A stretch of DNA of 7,715 nucleotides from Candidatus Methanovirga basalitermitum (GCA_031284445.1 JAISZW010000174.1:1-7715), one strand, 5' to 3'. Counted from the stretch's first letter, positions 1-7,715 are shown. Notes: generated by a model not told the origin, from the sequence alone. Numbers and translations are program-made.

Positions 1-586
1 ATTAAAATATGTGCATAGTAATAAAAGAAAGAGTAGGTCGAAAATTAGTCAATGTTTTAAGATAGTATAGGAAATCCAGATGACATTAACAATTCTCAAA
101 TCTCCATCATAACGAACGAAAAAACTTAAGACAAGAAAACAAGAGAAGACAAGAAAAAACAATATCTTTCCCTAAAAGAAGACGAATTGTTACAACATCA
201 TCTAACTTTGCAGATAATGACACATAATCTCACTAAACCACATCCTTCTTAAAAAAACTTAATTTTAATCATAAAAGGCAAAATCTGGAGAAAATATGAT
301 AAAAATGAACACCAATGATGTCTGCAATGAACTGACCATCTATGGTCTTTAAAAGAACTATTAACATTCCATATACACAAAAACATCAGTAGTTAAAAGG
401 ATCACCACCTAATTACATGGATATTCTTAAGACAGTTTAATTTTCACTATTTTTTTCAAATATGACATTTTGAAAATTTTCATATGGTTTTTTTGTGAAA
501 TTCCAGATCTATTTTGTGCATTTATTTATATGAATACGATACCACACGAAATTAACTTAATTAATTTGTCATGACAATAGCTTCAC
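1..586. other. Region without an intact gene, 3' of radB; possible + strand gene relic
   Basis: No intact gene is visible here. On the + strand, one frame over about 126-396 gives several stretches with protein-like composition separated by stops. One contains QYLSLKEDELLQHHLTLQI (about 160-216) and a later one reads TDHLWSLKELLTFHIHKNIS (about 332-391). This looks like a decayed gene, perhaps another transposase, but I cannot name the family. A hairpin-like inverted repeat at 460-485 followed by seven T (488-494) could be its former terminator. A 12-bp palindrome, TTGTCATGACAA, lies at 566-577 just past the radB stop. None of these is assigned a function. Confidence 0.3.
460..494 (+). terminator. 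Possible hairpin plus T-run terminator
   Basis: ATATGA at 460-465 pairs with TCATAT at 480-485, with an inner ATTT/AAAT pairing, and T7 follows at 488-494. The arrangement resembles an intrinsic terminator for + strand transcription. No intact + strand gene ends here, so it would belong to the relic upstream or be a chance feature of AT-rich sequence. Archaeal termination needs mainly the U tract. Confidence 0.2.
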
Positions 587-1288
587 TTAAAAAATCCCAC
601 TATCAGTTATTTTAAATTTAACACTTATTCCTTCAGATATACTTCTATGTCTTCTTAAATTAGCTATTCTCTGACCAACAAGATCGGATTTTTCAAGTTC
701 AACAATAACTTTACTCCAATACCTAAGAATATCTCCACCAACTGGTCTAATATTTCCATTACTTTCCCCGTCAAATGCAGAATAAATCTGGTTTGTAATA
801 AGGACAGCCAAATTATATTTACGGGAGAATGTAGATAACAATCCCATTTGTTTTCCTAATTCCTTGTTTAATATTGGTGATTTAGATTCATTTAATCTAT
901 AGAGAGCAACAGCTGAATCTAAAACTATTAAATCAATATCATCACCTCTGGAACTTAGAAGAGATCCGATTGTTTTTAAATTATCCTCTTGCTCATGGAA
1001 AGAGTGAGGTTCAAAAACTATTATATCATTTGCAACATTTTCAAAATCATCTTTAGCAATCTGTTTAATTCTATCAATAGATACTCCACCTTCAGTATCT
1101 ATGTATATTACTTTTTTTCCATTTTTAACCACTTGGACAGATAACATCAAAGTTATATTGGTTTTTCCAGAACCAGGAGGTCCATAAAATTGTGTGATAT
1201 TACCTTTTTCGATTCCTCCTCCAAGTATCTTATCTAAAGAAGAGTTTGTAGCTATTTTTGATTGTTCAATATTTTTTAGTATCTTCAT
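587..1288 (-). CDS. radB: DNA repair and recombination protein RadB
   Basis: RadB is the archaeal RecA/Rad51 paralogue that assists the recombinase RadA in homologous recombination. The product has 233 residues, the usual size, and is almost only the RecA ATPase core. It lacks the N-terminal helix-hairpin-helix domain of RadA, which is the main reason for calling RadB. Counting from the ATG, Walker A GPPGSGKT is at 36-43, the IDTEGG segment at 63-68, Walker B LIVLDS at 120-125, and the RecA-like VLITNQIYSAFDG strand at about 162-174, followed by RPVGGD. A GTG three codons upstream (1297) would extend the protein. I prefer the ATG at 1288, because GTGGGA overlapping that GTG then serves as ribosome binding site, as GTGGGA does before the fumarase gene. 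The gene stands alone and faces away from the transposon relics; its promoter region abuts them. Confidence 0.93.
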   Translation of the reverse strand: MKILKNIEQSKIATNSSLDKILGGGIEKGNITQFYGPPGSGKTNITLMLSVQVVKNGKKVIYIDTEGGVSIDRIKQIAKDDFENVANDIIVFEPHSFHEQEDNLKTIGSLLSSRGDDIDLIVLDSAVALYRLNESKSPILNKELGKQMGLLSTFSRKYNLAVLITNQIYSAFDGESNGNIRPVGGDILRYWSKVIVELEKSDLVGQRIANLRRHRSISEGISVKFKITDSGIF

Positions 1289-1291
1289 AAT

Positions 1292-1297
1292 TCCCAC
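1292..1297 (-). promoter_or_regulatory. Ribosome binding site that decides the radB start
   Basis: Read on the - strand, GTGGGA sits three bases before the ATG at 1288 and covers the alternative GTG start. The same GTGGGA occurs five bases before the fumarase ATG (3342-3347). The match to the archaeal anti-Shine-Dalgarno sequence is only partial, so the call rests on position and on its recurrence in the window. Confidence 0.4.
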
Positions 1298-1410
1298 TAT
1301 TTATATATTGTATATTAGTTGCTTTTATTACTTGCTATAATTGAACTTCTCTTTCTTAAATAGAAGAGAGATTCATTTTCTCAGAACCTATAAAGATCTT
1401 TTGCAATTAT

Positions 1411-1431
1411 AGAAGTTAGTTTCTAACTTCT
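1411..1431 (-). repeat. Perfect 9-bp stem, 3-base loop; candidate IS605-type right-end hairpin
   Basis: AGAAGTTAG at 1411-1419 and CTAACTTCT at 1423-1431 are exact reverse complements around TTT. The hairpin lies 16 bases beyond the stop of the TnpB relic, on its 3' side. IS200/IS605 elements characteristically carry a subterminal hairpin at this end, recognised by the TnpA transposase, and the guide-like omega RNA ends here. There is no T-run on either side, so it is a poor intrinsic terminator. The assignment to the transposon end is inference from position. Confidence 0.45.
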
Positions 1432-1447
1432 TATCCATAATAACAAG

Positions 1448-1582
1448 TCATTTCTTTAGGATATTAATATAAACATTCACATGACGATAATACAGATTAA
1501 CACAGTTAGTAAAAGTCCATTCATGGGTGTTTAAACATAGATTAGTATTTTTATAACCACACACATTACAAACCTTACTTGA
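1448..1582 (-). pseudogene. TnpB (IS605-family OrfB) C-terminal relic
   Basis: An open stretch of 44 codons ends at TGA (1450-1448) and reproduces the zinc-ribbon tail of TnpB, the RNA-guided nuclease of IS200/IS605 elements. It starts SSKVCNVCGYKNTNL, continues with the LNTHEW segment, and ends with INILKK. Family members have CxxC...WTCxxC then HDRDxNAxxNIL. Here the third zinc cysteine is Phe (WTFTNC), and HDRD has become YYRH, so both a zinc ligand and the last RuvC aspartate are lost. An in-frame stop lies directly upstream. A further match to the TnpB lysine-rich region (KLSVKK...QGKTRKTNLKI, about 1675-1746, broken by a stop after QANNI) may belong to the same gene with an internal deletion of roughly a hundred codons; that part is less certain. 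No tnpA is visible. Confidence 0.75.
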
Positions 1583-1782
1583 TTACTACTGTATTTTTTT
1601 AGAGGATTTCTCTTCACTTAATTTTTTCTATTTTTTTATTAACTTTTTATTAATCTTCAGAAGCTATATATTATTTGCTTGTATTTTTAGGTTTGTCTTT
1701 CTGGTTTTGCCCTGTGTTACTTGTTTTTTTACTGAAAGTTTACATAGATTTCGCTAGCTATGAACTATTTTTTGGATGGTTT

Positions 1783-2268
1783 TTAGCATGCTTTAAGTTT
1801 ATAACAGATTTTTGATACTATGTTTTTAATATGGGTTCTTACTGTGGTTATGACAAGTACATGACCACTTCTTAGGACTTTTTATCACAGCAAATGGTCT
1901 ATTTTGGTATGATATGGACTGATTCTTTTATTTCGTCTTTTTTGCTTATGTTAATGGTTTGCATTCATGGATGTTCGATCCGTCGTGACATCACATGTTT
2001 TACAAGGTTACTCCATAATATCCTTTGTCACGATAGGCTACTGTATTATTTAGATAGGTCTATTTTTAGGTCATGAATATTAGCAGGGATTGCATGACTT
2101 CTTTTATATAGTTCAATTGGTCTGTAATCTATTTTTTTGTAATGCATTTTATAACCCAAAATATGATTTGTTTCTTTTTTTAACCCATTCTCCATCTTCA
2201 CTTGCTGTATACTTCACATTACCTCTTCGTGGTGCATTCCTGATTTCTGGATGTCTTGGATTTGATGT
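1783..2268 (-). pseudogene. IS5-like DDE transposase, C-terminal half, multiply frameshifted
   Basis: Reading the - strand across shifting frames gives the C-terminal half of an IS5/IS4-superfamily (DDE_Tnp_1) transposase in correct order: GEWVKKRNKSYFG (2193-2155), then after a frameshift YKMH...IHDLKIDLSK (2153-2049) ending in a stop, VAYRDKGYYGVTL (2041-2003), RRNKRIS (about 1938-1918), NRPFAVIKS (1903-1877) and SGHVLVITTVRTHIKNI to a stop at 1785-1783. The middle Asp of the DDE triad survives in IHD. The catalytic Glu of the usual ERPFAVIK motif is Asn. The N-terminal half, including the first Asp, is absent: beyond 2268 the sequence becomes simple AT repeats. At least four frameshifts and several stops make it clearly dead. 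Two short + strand reading frames across it (1894-2076, 2090-2275) are its antisense shadows. I recognised the motifs by eye; the exact IS group is uncertain. Confidence 0.8.
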
Positions 2269-2271
2269 TTA

Positions 2272-2327
2272 TTAAAAATTTATAAGTAAAAATGTTTGTT
2301 AAAAATGTTTGTTAAAAATTTATAAGT
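2272..2327. repeat. Nested direct repeats (16 bp and 13 bp)
   Basis: TTAAAAATTTATAAGT occurs at 2272-2287 and again at 2312-2327. Between them AAAAATGTTTGTT is repeated exactly in tandem (2288-2300, 2301-2313). The cluster begins where the transposase homology stops, so it may mark the truncation breakpoint, or it may be simple slippage in AT-rich DNA. Confidence 0.8.
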
Positions 2328-2364
2328 GAAAATATGACTTTTTAATAAAATAATTACTTTTATC

Positions 2365-2424
2365 ATCTTTATTTATTAAAATAATTATTATAAAATCTTT
2401 ATTTATTAAAATAATTATTATAAA
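2365..2424. repeat. Exact tandem duplication of a 30-bp AT-rich unit
   Basis: The 30-base unit beginning ATCTTTATTTATTAAAATAA fills 2365-2394 and is repeated without mismatch at 2395-2424. A degenerate third piece (AATAAAATAATTAC, about 2344-2357) precedes it. An exact copy suggests recent duplication. It is far too short and spacer-free for a CRISPR array. Confidence 0.85.
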
Positions 2425-2525
2425 TTAAATAACAATTAAATAAAAAGAAAAAAAATTTGTCAACACCTTCAGCTGAAAAAGTAGTGACAGATACATTTAT
2501 GTAATGCATATTATACAAATTAATA

Positions 2526-2744
2526 AAGAAATTATTTTACAGCTAAAAAAGATGTTGAAAAACGACCAAAAGTTCAAAGAAGATTGAAAATTCAAATAAA
2601 ATCATGAAAAAAATCAGCAAAAAACTCTTTGATAGATTTGATAAAATCAACAGATTTTTATGACAAACCCAAATATAATATGGAACATCAAATAAAAGTG
2701 AAACTTGCAATAGTTTACCACAAGTATAAGGAATTTAAAACATA
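2526..2744 (+). pseudogene. Unidentified gene relic
   Basis: One + strand frame runs for about 73 codons with a single internal stop (TGA near 2604). It contains EKRPKVQRRLKIQIKS, then after the stop STDFYDKPKYNMEHQIKV, KLAIVYHKYKEF and a TAA near 2742. The composition (Lys, Asp and aromatic residues, few stops) is protein-like compared with its surroundings. Coding-like pieces in other frames precede it (about 2478-2586) and follow it (about 2745-2842, with a TVASDIKFYVPNPRTLRSRQ piece). I do not recognise the family. The KVQRRL and KVKLAIVYHK segments recall the lysine-rich region of TnpB, but the spacing does not fit. It could also be chance. Confidence 0.3.
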
Positions 2745-2930
2745 AAAATGAAAAGAACTTGGTCAACTATTTATTAACTGTAGCTTCAGATATTAAATTC
2801 TATGTTCCAAACCCTAGAACTCTAAGATCAAGACAATAATAACAGGAAAAACTCAACTCCGTAAATCGTTGACACAGCCACACAAACAACAAAATATTTG
2901 AATAAATTTATTAATTATTCTTTGAAAAAT

Positions 2931-2966
2931 AATAAAAAAGATTTATATAAATAAAAAGATTTATAT
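2931..2966. repeat. Near-tandem repeat around a TATA-like core
   Basis: AATAAAAAAGATTTATAT (2931-2948) recurs with one A fewer at 2950-2966, a 19-bp period. The first copy includes TTTATATA (2942-2949), the ideal archaeal TATA box for methanogens, after a purine-rich stretch that could act as BRE. It could be a promoter pointing right (start expected near 2970), but no good start codon or known RNA follows, so a small RNA or a dead promoter are both possible. Confidence 0.4.
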
Positions 2967-3190
2967 GGTTTGAAAGAAAATAATGTAACATCAAAATATT
3001 AATTTTAAAAATATTTCATACTATTTATATCTTATTTTAAATCATTTATCTTAATTTTACAGGAAGATTATTTGAGTTCTTTATTTGATAATGATTTGTG
3101 CGTGTCCAAACCAACTAGCAAAAAGATTTTTGAAAATTTTGAATAAACAACAATTATCCTTAGATATTTTGATCTTTTTCTCTTTAACAT

Positions 3191-3226
3191 TTTTTAAAAT
3201 TGGACTATCCTTTTTAAAATTGGACT
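3191..3226. repeat. 16-bp direct repeat upstream of the fumarase gene
   Basis: TTTTTAAAATTGGACT occurs exactly at 3191-3206 and 3211-3226, separated by four bases, so the copies sit 20 bp apart, about two helical turns on the same face. It lies about 75-110 bp upstream of the TATA-like box. That geometry fits a regulator binding site, although a local duplication would look the same. Confidence 0.7.
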
Positions 3227-3264
3227 CTAAAATACTTTAATGCTTAAAAACTCGGGATAATCGA

Positions 3265-3284
3265 GCATGACTAAATCATCATGC
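3265..3284. promoter_or_regulatory. Inverted repeat, possible operator
   Basis: GCATGA (3265-3270) and TCATGC (3279-3284) are reverse complements around eight bases. They lie just upstream of the likely TATA box of the fumarase gene. A smaller pair, CTCG/CGAG (3251-3254, 3262-3265), touches the left arm. Position favours an upstream regulator site; there is no direct evidence. Confidence 0.3.
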
Positions 3285-3301
3285 CTATATTCATCATTAC
3301 A

Positions 3302-3309
3302 CTTAAATA
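3302..3309 (+). promoter_or_regulatory. TATA box of the fumarase gene
   Basis: CTTAAATA matches the archaeal TATA consensus (pyrimidine-TTA-A/T-ATA). With the usual spacing, transcription would begin near 3330-3335. That leaves a leader of about 20 bases containing the GTGGGA motif at 3342-3347 before the ATG at 3353. Confidence 0.5.
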
Positions 3310-3352
3310 TCAAAATCATGACTTAGAATTCTGATTTTATTGTGGGACTACT

Positions 3353-4198
3353 ATGATTAGTGAAAAAAAAGTAGAAGATGTAATCTATAAACTTTTTAAA
3401 AAAGCAGTTATTTCTTTACCAAAGGATGTTATAAAATCAATAGAAGATGCTCTTGAAGTAGAGGATAATGAACTATCATGTTTAAATCTTGAAGCTATTT
3501 TAAAAAATATTAATATTGCAGAAGAAAAAGGTATTCCAATGTGTCAAGATACTGGATTACCTATAATTTTTGTAAAGCTTGGGAATGTTAAGGTTGAAAA
3601 TCTTTATAATGGAATTATCTCTGGTTTAAAAAAAGCGACTAAAAATGTGCCACTTAGACCAAATATTGTAGATCCTATAACAAGACTTAATACTGGAGAT
3701 AACACAGGGGTTAATATTCCATTGATTGATGTTAAGTTAATTGAAGAAAATTATATCGAATTTACAGTACTGCCAAAAGGATTTGGGTCTGAAAATAATA
3801 ATGTACTTGTGATGGCATTACCTGGAATTGGAGTGGATGGAATTAAAGATTTGGTAGTTGAGACTATAAAGAAAGCTGGTGGTAAACCATGTCCTCCAAT
3901 GATTGTAGGTGTAGGCATTGGTGGAACAAGTGATTTAGCTCTTAAATTAAGTAAAAAAGCACTCCTCAGCGAAATTGGTGTGAAAAATTCTGATGAAGTT
4001 TTAGCTAAACTTGAAGAGGATATCCTGACTGAAGCCAATAAAACAGATATTGGTCCAATGGGTCTTGGAGGAAAAACAACAGTTTTAGATGTTAAGGTTC
4101 TAAAAGCTCATACCCATACAGCTGGATTGCCAATTGGTATTTGTATTCAATGTTGGGCTCATAGACATGCAACAATGAGAATAAATGATAAAAATTAA
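3353..4198 (+). CDS. fumA: Fumarate hydratase, class I, alpha subunit
   Basis: This is the alpha subunit of the oxygen-sensitive 4Fe-4S hydratase that interconverts malate and fumarate. In Methanobacteriales it belongs to the reductive, incomplete TCA branch leading to succinate and 2-oxoglutarate. The 281 residues match the stand-alone archaeal alpha subunit. Family cysteines for the cluster are visible: C64 in PMCQDTG, C180 in KPCPPM, and C264 or C267 in ICIQCWAHR. The GxGSEN motif is at 143-148 (KGFGSEN), and GVGIGGTSDLALKLSKKAL (186-204) is typical. The alternative member of the family, tartrate dehydratase alpha, is less likely in a methanogen. The beta subunit is not in this window; archaeal alpha and beta genes are often unlinked. 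The ATG start has GTGGGA five bases upstream. The gene is probably transcribed alone. Confidence 0.93.
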   Translation: MISEKKVEDVIYKLFKKAVISLPKDVIKSIEDALEVEDNELSCLNLEAILKNINIAEEKGIPMCQDTGLPIIFVKLGNVKVENLYNGIISGLKKATKNVPLRPNIVDPITRLNTGDNTGVNIPLIDVKLIEENYIEFTVLPKGFGSENNNVLVMALPGIGVDGIKDLVVETIKKAGGKPCPPMIVGVGIGGTSDLALKLSKKALLSEIGVKNSDEVLAKLEEDILTEANKTDIGPMGLGGKTTVLDVKVLKAHTHTAGLPIGICIQCWAHRHATMRINDKN

Positions 4199-4297
4199 AA
4201 TTTTCTTATTTAATTAGATTGCCTCATTTAATTTAAATATTAATCATCTTTTAATTAGTTAAACTTTTAGGTTTTAAATTTAAGAATTTTTCCAAAA
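4199..4297 (+). terminator. T-rich fumarase 3' region
   Basis: Several T-rich runs follow the fumarase stop (TTTTCTTATTT at 4201-4211, then CTTTTAATTAG and ACTTTTAGGTTTTAAATTT). Archaeal termination relies on such U-rich tracts. No strong hairpin is seen and the exact end is not defined. Confidence 0.3.
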
Positions 4298-4309
4298 TTA
4301 CTGCAGTAA
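4298..4309. promoter_or_regulatory. 12-bp palindrome upstream of uvrA
   Basis: TTACTGCAGTAA is a perfect palindrome centred about 65 bp before the uvrA ATG, in the only spacer where the uvrA promoter can lie. A dimeric repressor site is possible. I see no convincing TATA box to place it against; GTTAAAAATC near 4315-4324 is the best weak candidate. Confidence 0.3.
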
Positions 4310-4368
4310 AAATAAGTTAAAAATCATAAAACAATTTTTAGTGTAAATTATTAAATGGAGTTGTACTA

Positions 4369-7242
<2,874 letters not shown>

Positions 7243-7257
<15 letters not shown>

Positions 7258-7539
7258 TTTCAGCTGTTCAGCTACTTTAGTGGTTTTTAAAGCATCCATT
7301 ATATGTTCATTTAAATTTTTAACGATTAATTTTCCTTGTTCCTGACTTTTAAGAACTATCCTAATCCCTGCACTAGAGATATAATTTAAATCTCTGAAGT
7401 TAAGAACTAATTCATTTGTCTCAGAGACATTTTTAATTAACTCTTCTTCTAACTCATGAGCGGTCTCTATATCTAATTTCCCAGAAACATCAAAAGTTAT
7501 TTTATTATTATATTGTTTTTTGTTGATATTTATAATCAT
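7243..7539 (-). CDS. STAS-domain protein, anti-sigma factor antagonist-like
   Basis: This 98-residue protein is a single STAS domain like SpoIIAA/RsbV, which bacteria use in partner switching: an antagonist binds a kinase-like anti-sigma factor and is released when phosphorylated on serine. The diagnostic stretch is LVLNFRDLNYISSAGIRIVL at 45-64; S55 in ISSAG aligns with the phosphorylated serine of SpoIIAA. The domain starts IIININ, followed by the FDVSGKLDIETAHELEEEL segment. A frame open to 7599 would add 20 residues. I chose the ATG at 7539 because a textbook GGTGAT (7546-7541) lies one base before it. Archaea have no sigma factors, so the real target is unknown; no kinase or phosphatase partner is visible, though the divergent gene leaving the window could be related. 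The stop lies inside the 3' end of uvrA. Confidence 0.88.
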
Positions 7540-7540
7540 T

Positions 7541-7546
7541 ATCACC
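7541..7546 (-). promoter_or_regulatory. Ribosome binding site that decides the STAS gene start
   Basis: On the - strand this reads GGTGAT, an exact match to part of the archaeal anti-Shine-Dalgarno complement AGGAGGTGATC, one base from the ATG at 7539. It rules against the longer 118-residue reading. Confidence 0.7.
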
Positions 7547-7605
7547 ACTATTCTATTTTTAAGCTCTGAATTTAGGTTGGATTCCAAAAAATTAATCAAC
7601 TGATT

Positions 7606-7615
7606 ATAAATTTAT
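7606..7615. promoter_or_regulatory. Palindromic TATA-like box between divergent genes
   Basis: ATAAATTTAT is a perfect palindrome, so it presents a TATA-like box (TTATAAAT / TTTATAAT) on both strands. Leftward it would start STAS transcription near 7580, giving a leader of about 40 bases. Rightward it would start transcription at or just after the ATG at 7629, that is, a leaderless or nearly leaderless messenger. The function is inferred from position only. Confidence 0.35.
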
Positions 7616-7628
7616 CTTTCTAAATTCA

Positions 7629-7715
7629 ATGATACCTAAAATTAAATCTATTAAAGAAATTAAAGTTGCTGAGATTAGGATATATGAAATTACAGATATG
7701 ATAGGAAATTTTAAT
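7629..7715 (+). CDS. Partial hypothetical protein, N-terminus only
   Basis: An ATG at 7629 opens a frame of 29 codons without a stop that runs off the window. The product starts MIPKIKSIKEIKVAEIRIYE and contains a TDMIG segment: charged, with no signal peptide or membrane segment. No ribosome binding site precedes it, but an AT box lies about 20 bases upstream, which fits a leaderless messenger. It is divergent from the STAS gene with an 89-base gap. The family cannot be told from this stub. Confidence 0.45.
   Translation, partial: MIPKIKSIKEIKVAEIRIYEITDMIGNFN

Larger units (their letters stand above)
1289..1447. other. radB upstream region with hairpins
   Basis: This spacer lies between radB and the TnpB relic. 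It contains the radB promoter, for which I see only weak TATA-like candidates on the - strand (about 1308-1316), too close to the start to be convincing. A second, imperfect inverted repeat (TCTCTTTCT / AGAAGAGA, about 1348-1369) lies between the radB start and the perfect hairpin at 1411-1431. No gene is seen. Confidence 0.35.
2269..3301. other. About 1 kb AT-rich region without an intact gene
   Basis: This block joins the transposase relic to the fumarase promoter. From left to right it holds two direct-repeat clusters (2272-2327 and 2365-2424), a run of + strand coding-like scraps (about 2478-2860), a near-tandem repeat built on a TATA-like core (2931-2966), a 45-codon + strand open tail ending at 3146 (contains YLSSLFDNDLCVSKPTSKK), and the repeats upstream of the fumarase gene. 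I found no tRNA, rRNA or CRISPR-like pattern. Confidence 0.4.

Noticed and set aside
296..352. 18-codon open frame starting MIKMNTNDV with GGAG six bases upstream
   Set aside because: Too short to tell from chance in AT-rich DNA, and it crosses the frame of the relic seen on the same strand.
399..410. GGATCACCACCT, which resembles the 3' end of archaeal 16S rRNA
   Set aside because: Only eight bases match before a mismatch and no rRNA sequence precedes it; coincidence.
566..577. Palindrome TTGTCATGACAA just past the radB stop, considered as an operator or terminator
   Set aside because: It lies at the 3' end of radB, with no promoter nearby and no T-run; nothing ties it to a function.
1411..1431. 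Hairpin considered as a transcription terminator
   Set aside because: No T-run follows on either strand and no intact gene ends there; the position beyond the TnpB relic gives a better explanation.
1894..2275. Two + strand reading frames of 60 and 61 codons (1894-2076, 2090-2275)
   Set aside because: They lie antisense to the decayed transposase, whose - strand motifs are recognisable; their products are T-rich, hydrophobic and unlike any family I know.
2365..2424. 30-bp exact repeat considered as a CRISPR array
   Set aside because: The two copies are directly adjacent with no spacer, there are only two units, and the sequence is simple AT repeat with no cas gene nearby.
3751..4038. 95-codon - strand frame inside the fumarase gene
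   Set aside because: Shadow of a well-supported gene on the other strand, without a ribosome binding site.
7540..7599. Twenty-residue N-terminal extension of the STAS protein
   Set aside because: The GGTGAT ribosome binding site lies inside this extension directly before the ATG at 7539, and the STAS fold begins right after that ATG.

Overview
The window looks like the chromosome of a mesophilic, very AT-rich methanogenic archaeon, most likely of the order Methanobacteriales (Methanobrevibacter or Methanosphaera type). The reasons are a RadB recombinase paralogue (archaea only), the small stand-alone alpha subunit of a class I fumarase, a bacterial-type UvrA, a STAS-domain protein of the kind found in these gut methanogens, archaeal TATA-like boxes, and a GGTGAT ribosome binding site. 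The order is fairly secure; the genus is a guess.

Layout. Positions 1-586 hold no intact gene, only coding-like scraps on the + strand. radB runs on the - strand (587-1288; ATG preferred over an upstream GTG). About 2 kb without an intact gene follows (1289-3352). Its left half is a graveyard of insertion sequences. A TnpB (IS605-type OrfB) zinc-ribbon tail lies at 1448-1582 with a 9-bp hairpin just beyond it. The C-terminal half of an IS5-like DDE transposase lies at 1783-2268. Both are on the - strand and broken by frameshifts, stops and loss of catalytic residues. The right half carries AT-rich tandem repeats, unidentified + strand coding scraps and a TATA-like repeat.

The fumarase alpha gene (3353-4198, +) has a good TATA box and, further upstream, a 16-bp direct repeat with 20-bp spacing plus an inverted repeat. 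uvrA (4369-7257, +) follows after 170 bp that include a 12-bp palindrome. A small STAS gene (7243-7539, -) converges on uvrA and overlaps its last 15 bp. Divergent from it, behind a palindromic AT box, a further + strand gene begins at about 7629 and leaves the window.

Functionally the intact genes fall into DNA maintenance (radB, uvrA), central carbon metabolism (malate-fumarate interconversion in the incomplete TCA pathway of methanogens) and signalling (STAS). They do not form one operon. I see no defence island, CRISPR array, tRNA or rRNA, and no convincing new system. The most informative non-obvious content is the two decayed transposons, the STAS protein in an organism without sigma factors, and the repeats upstream of the fumarase gene.
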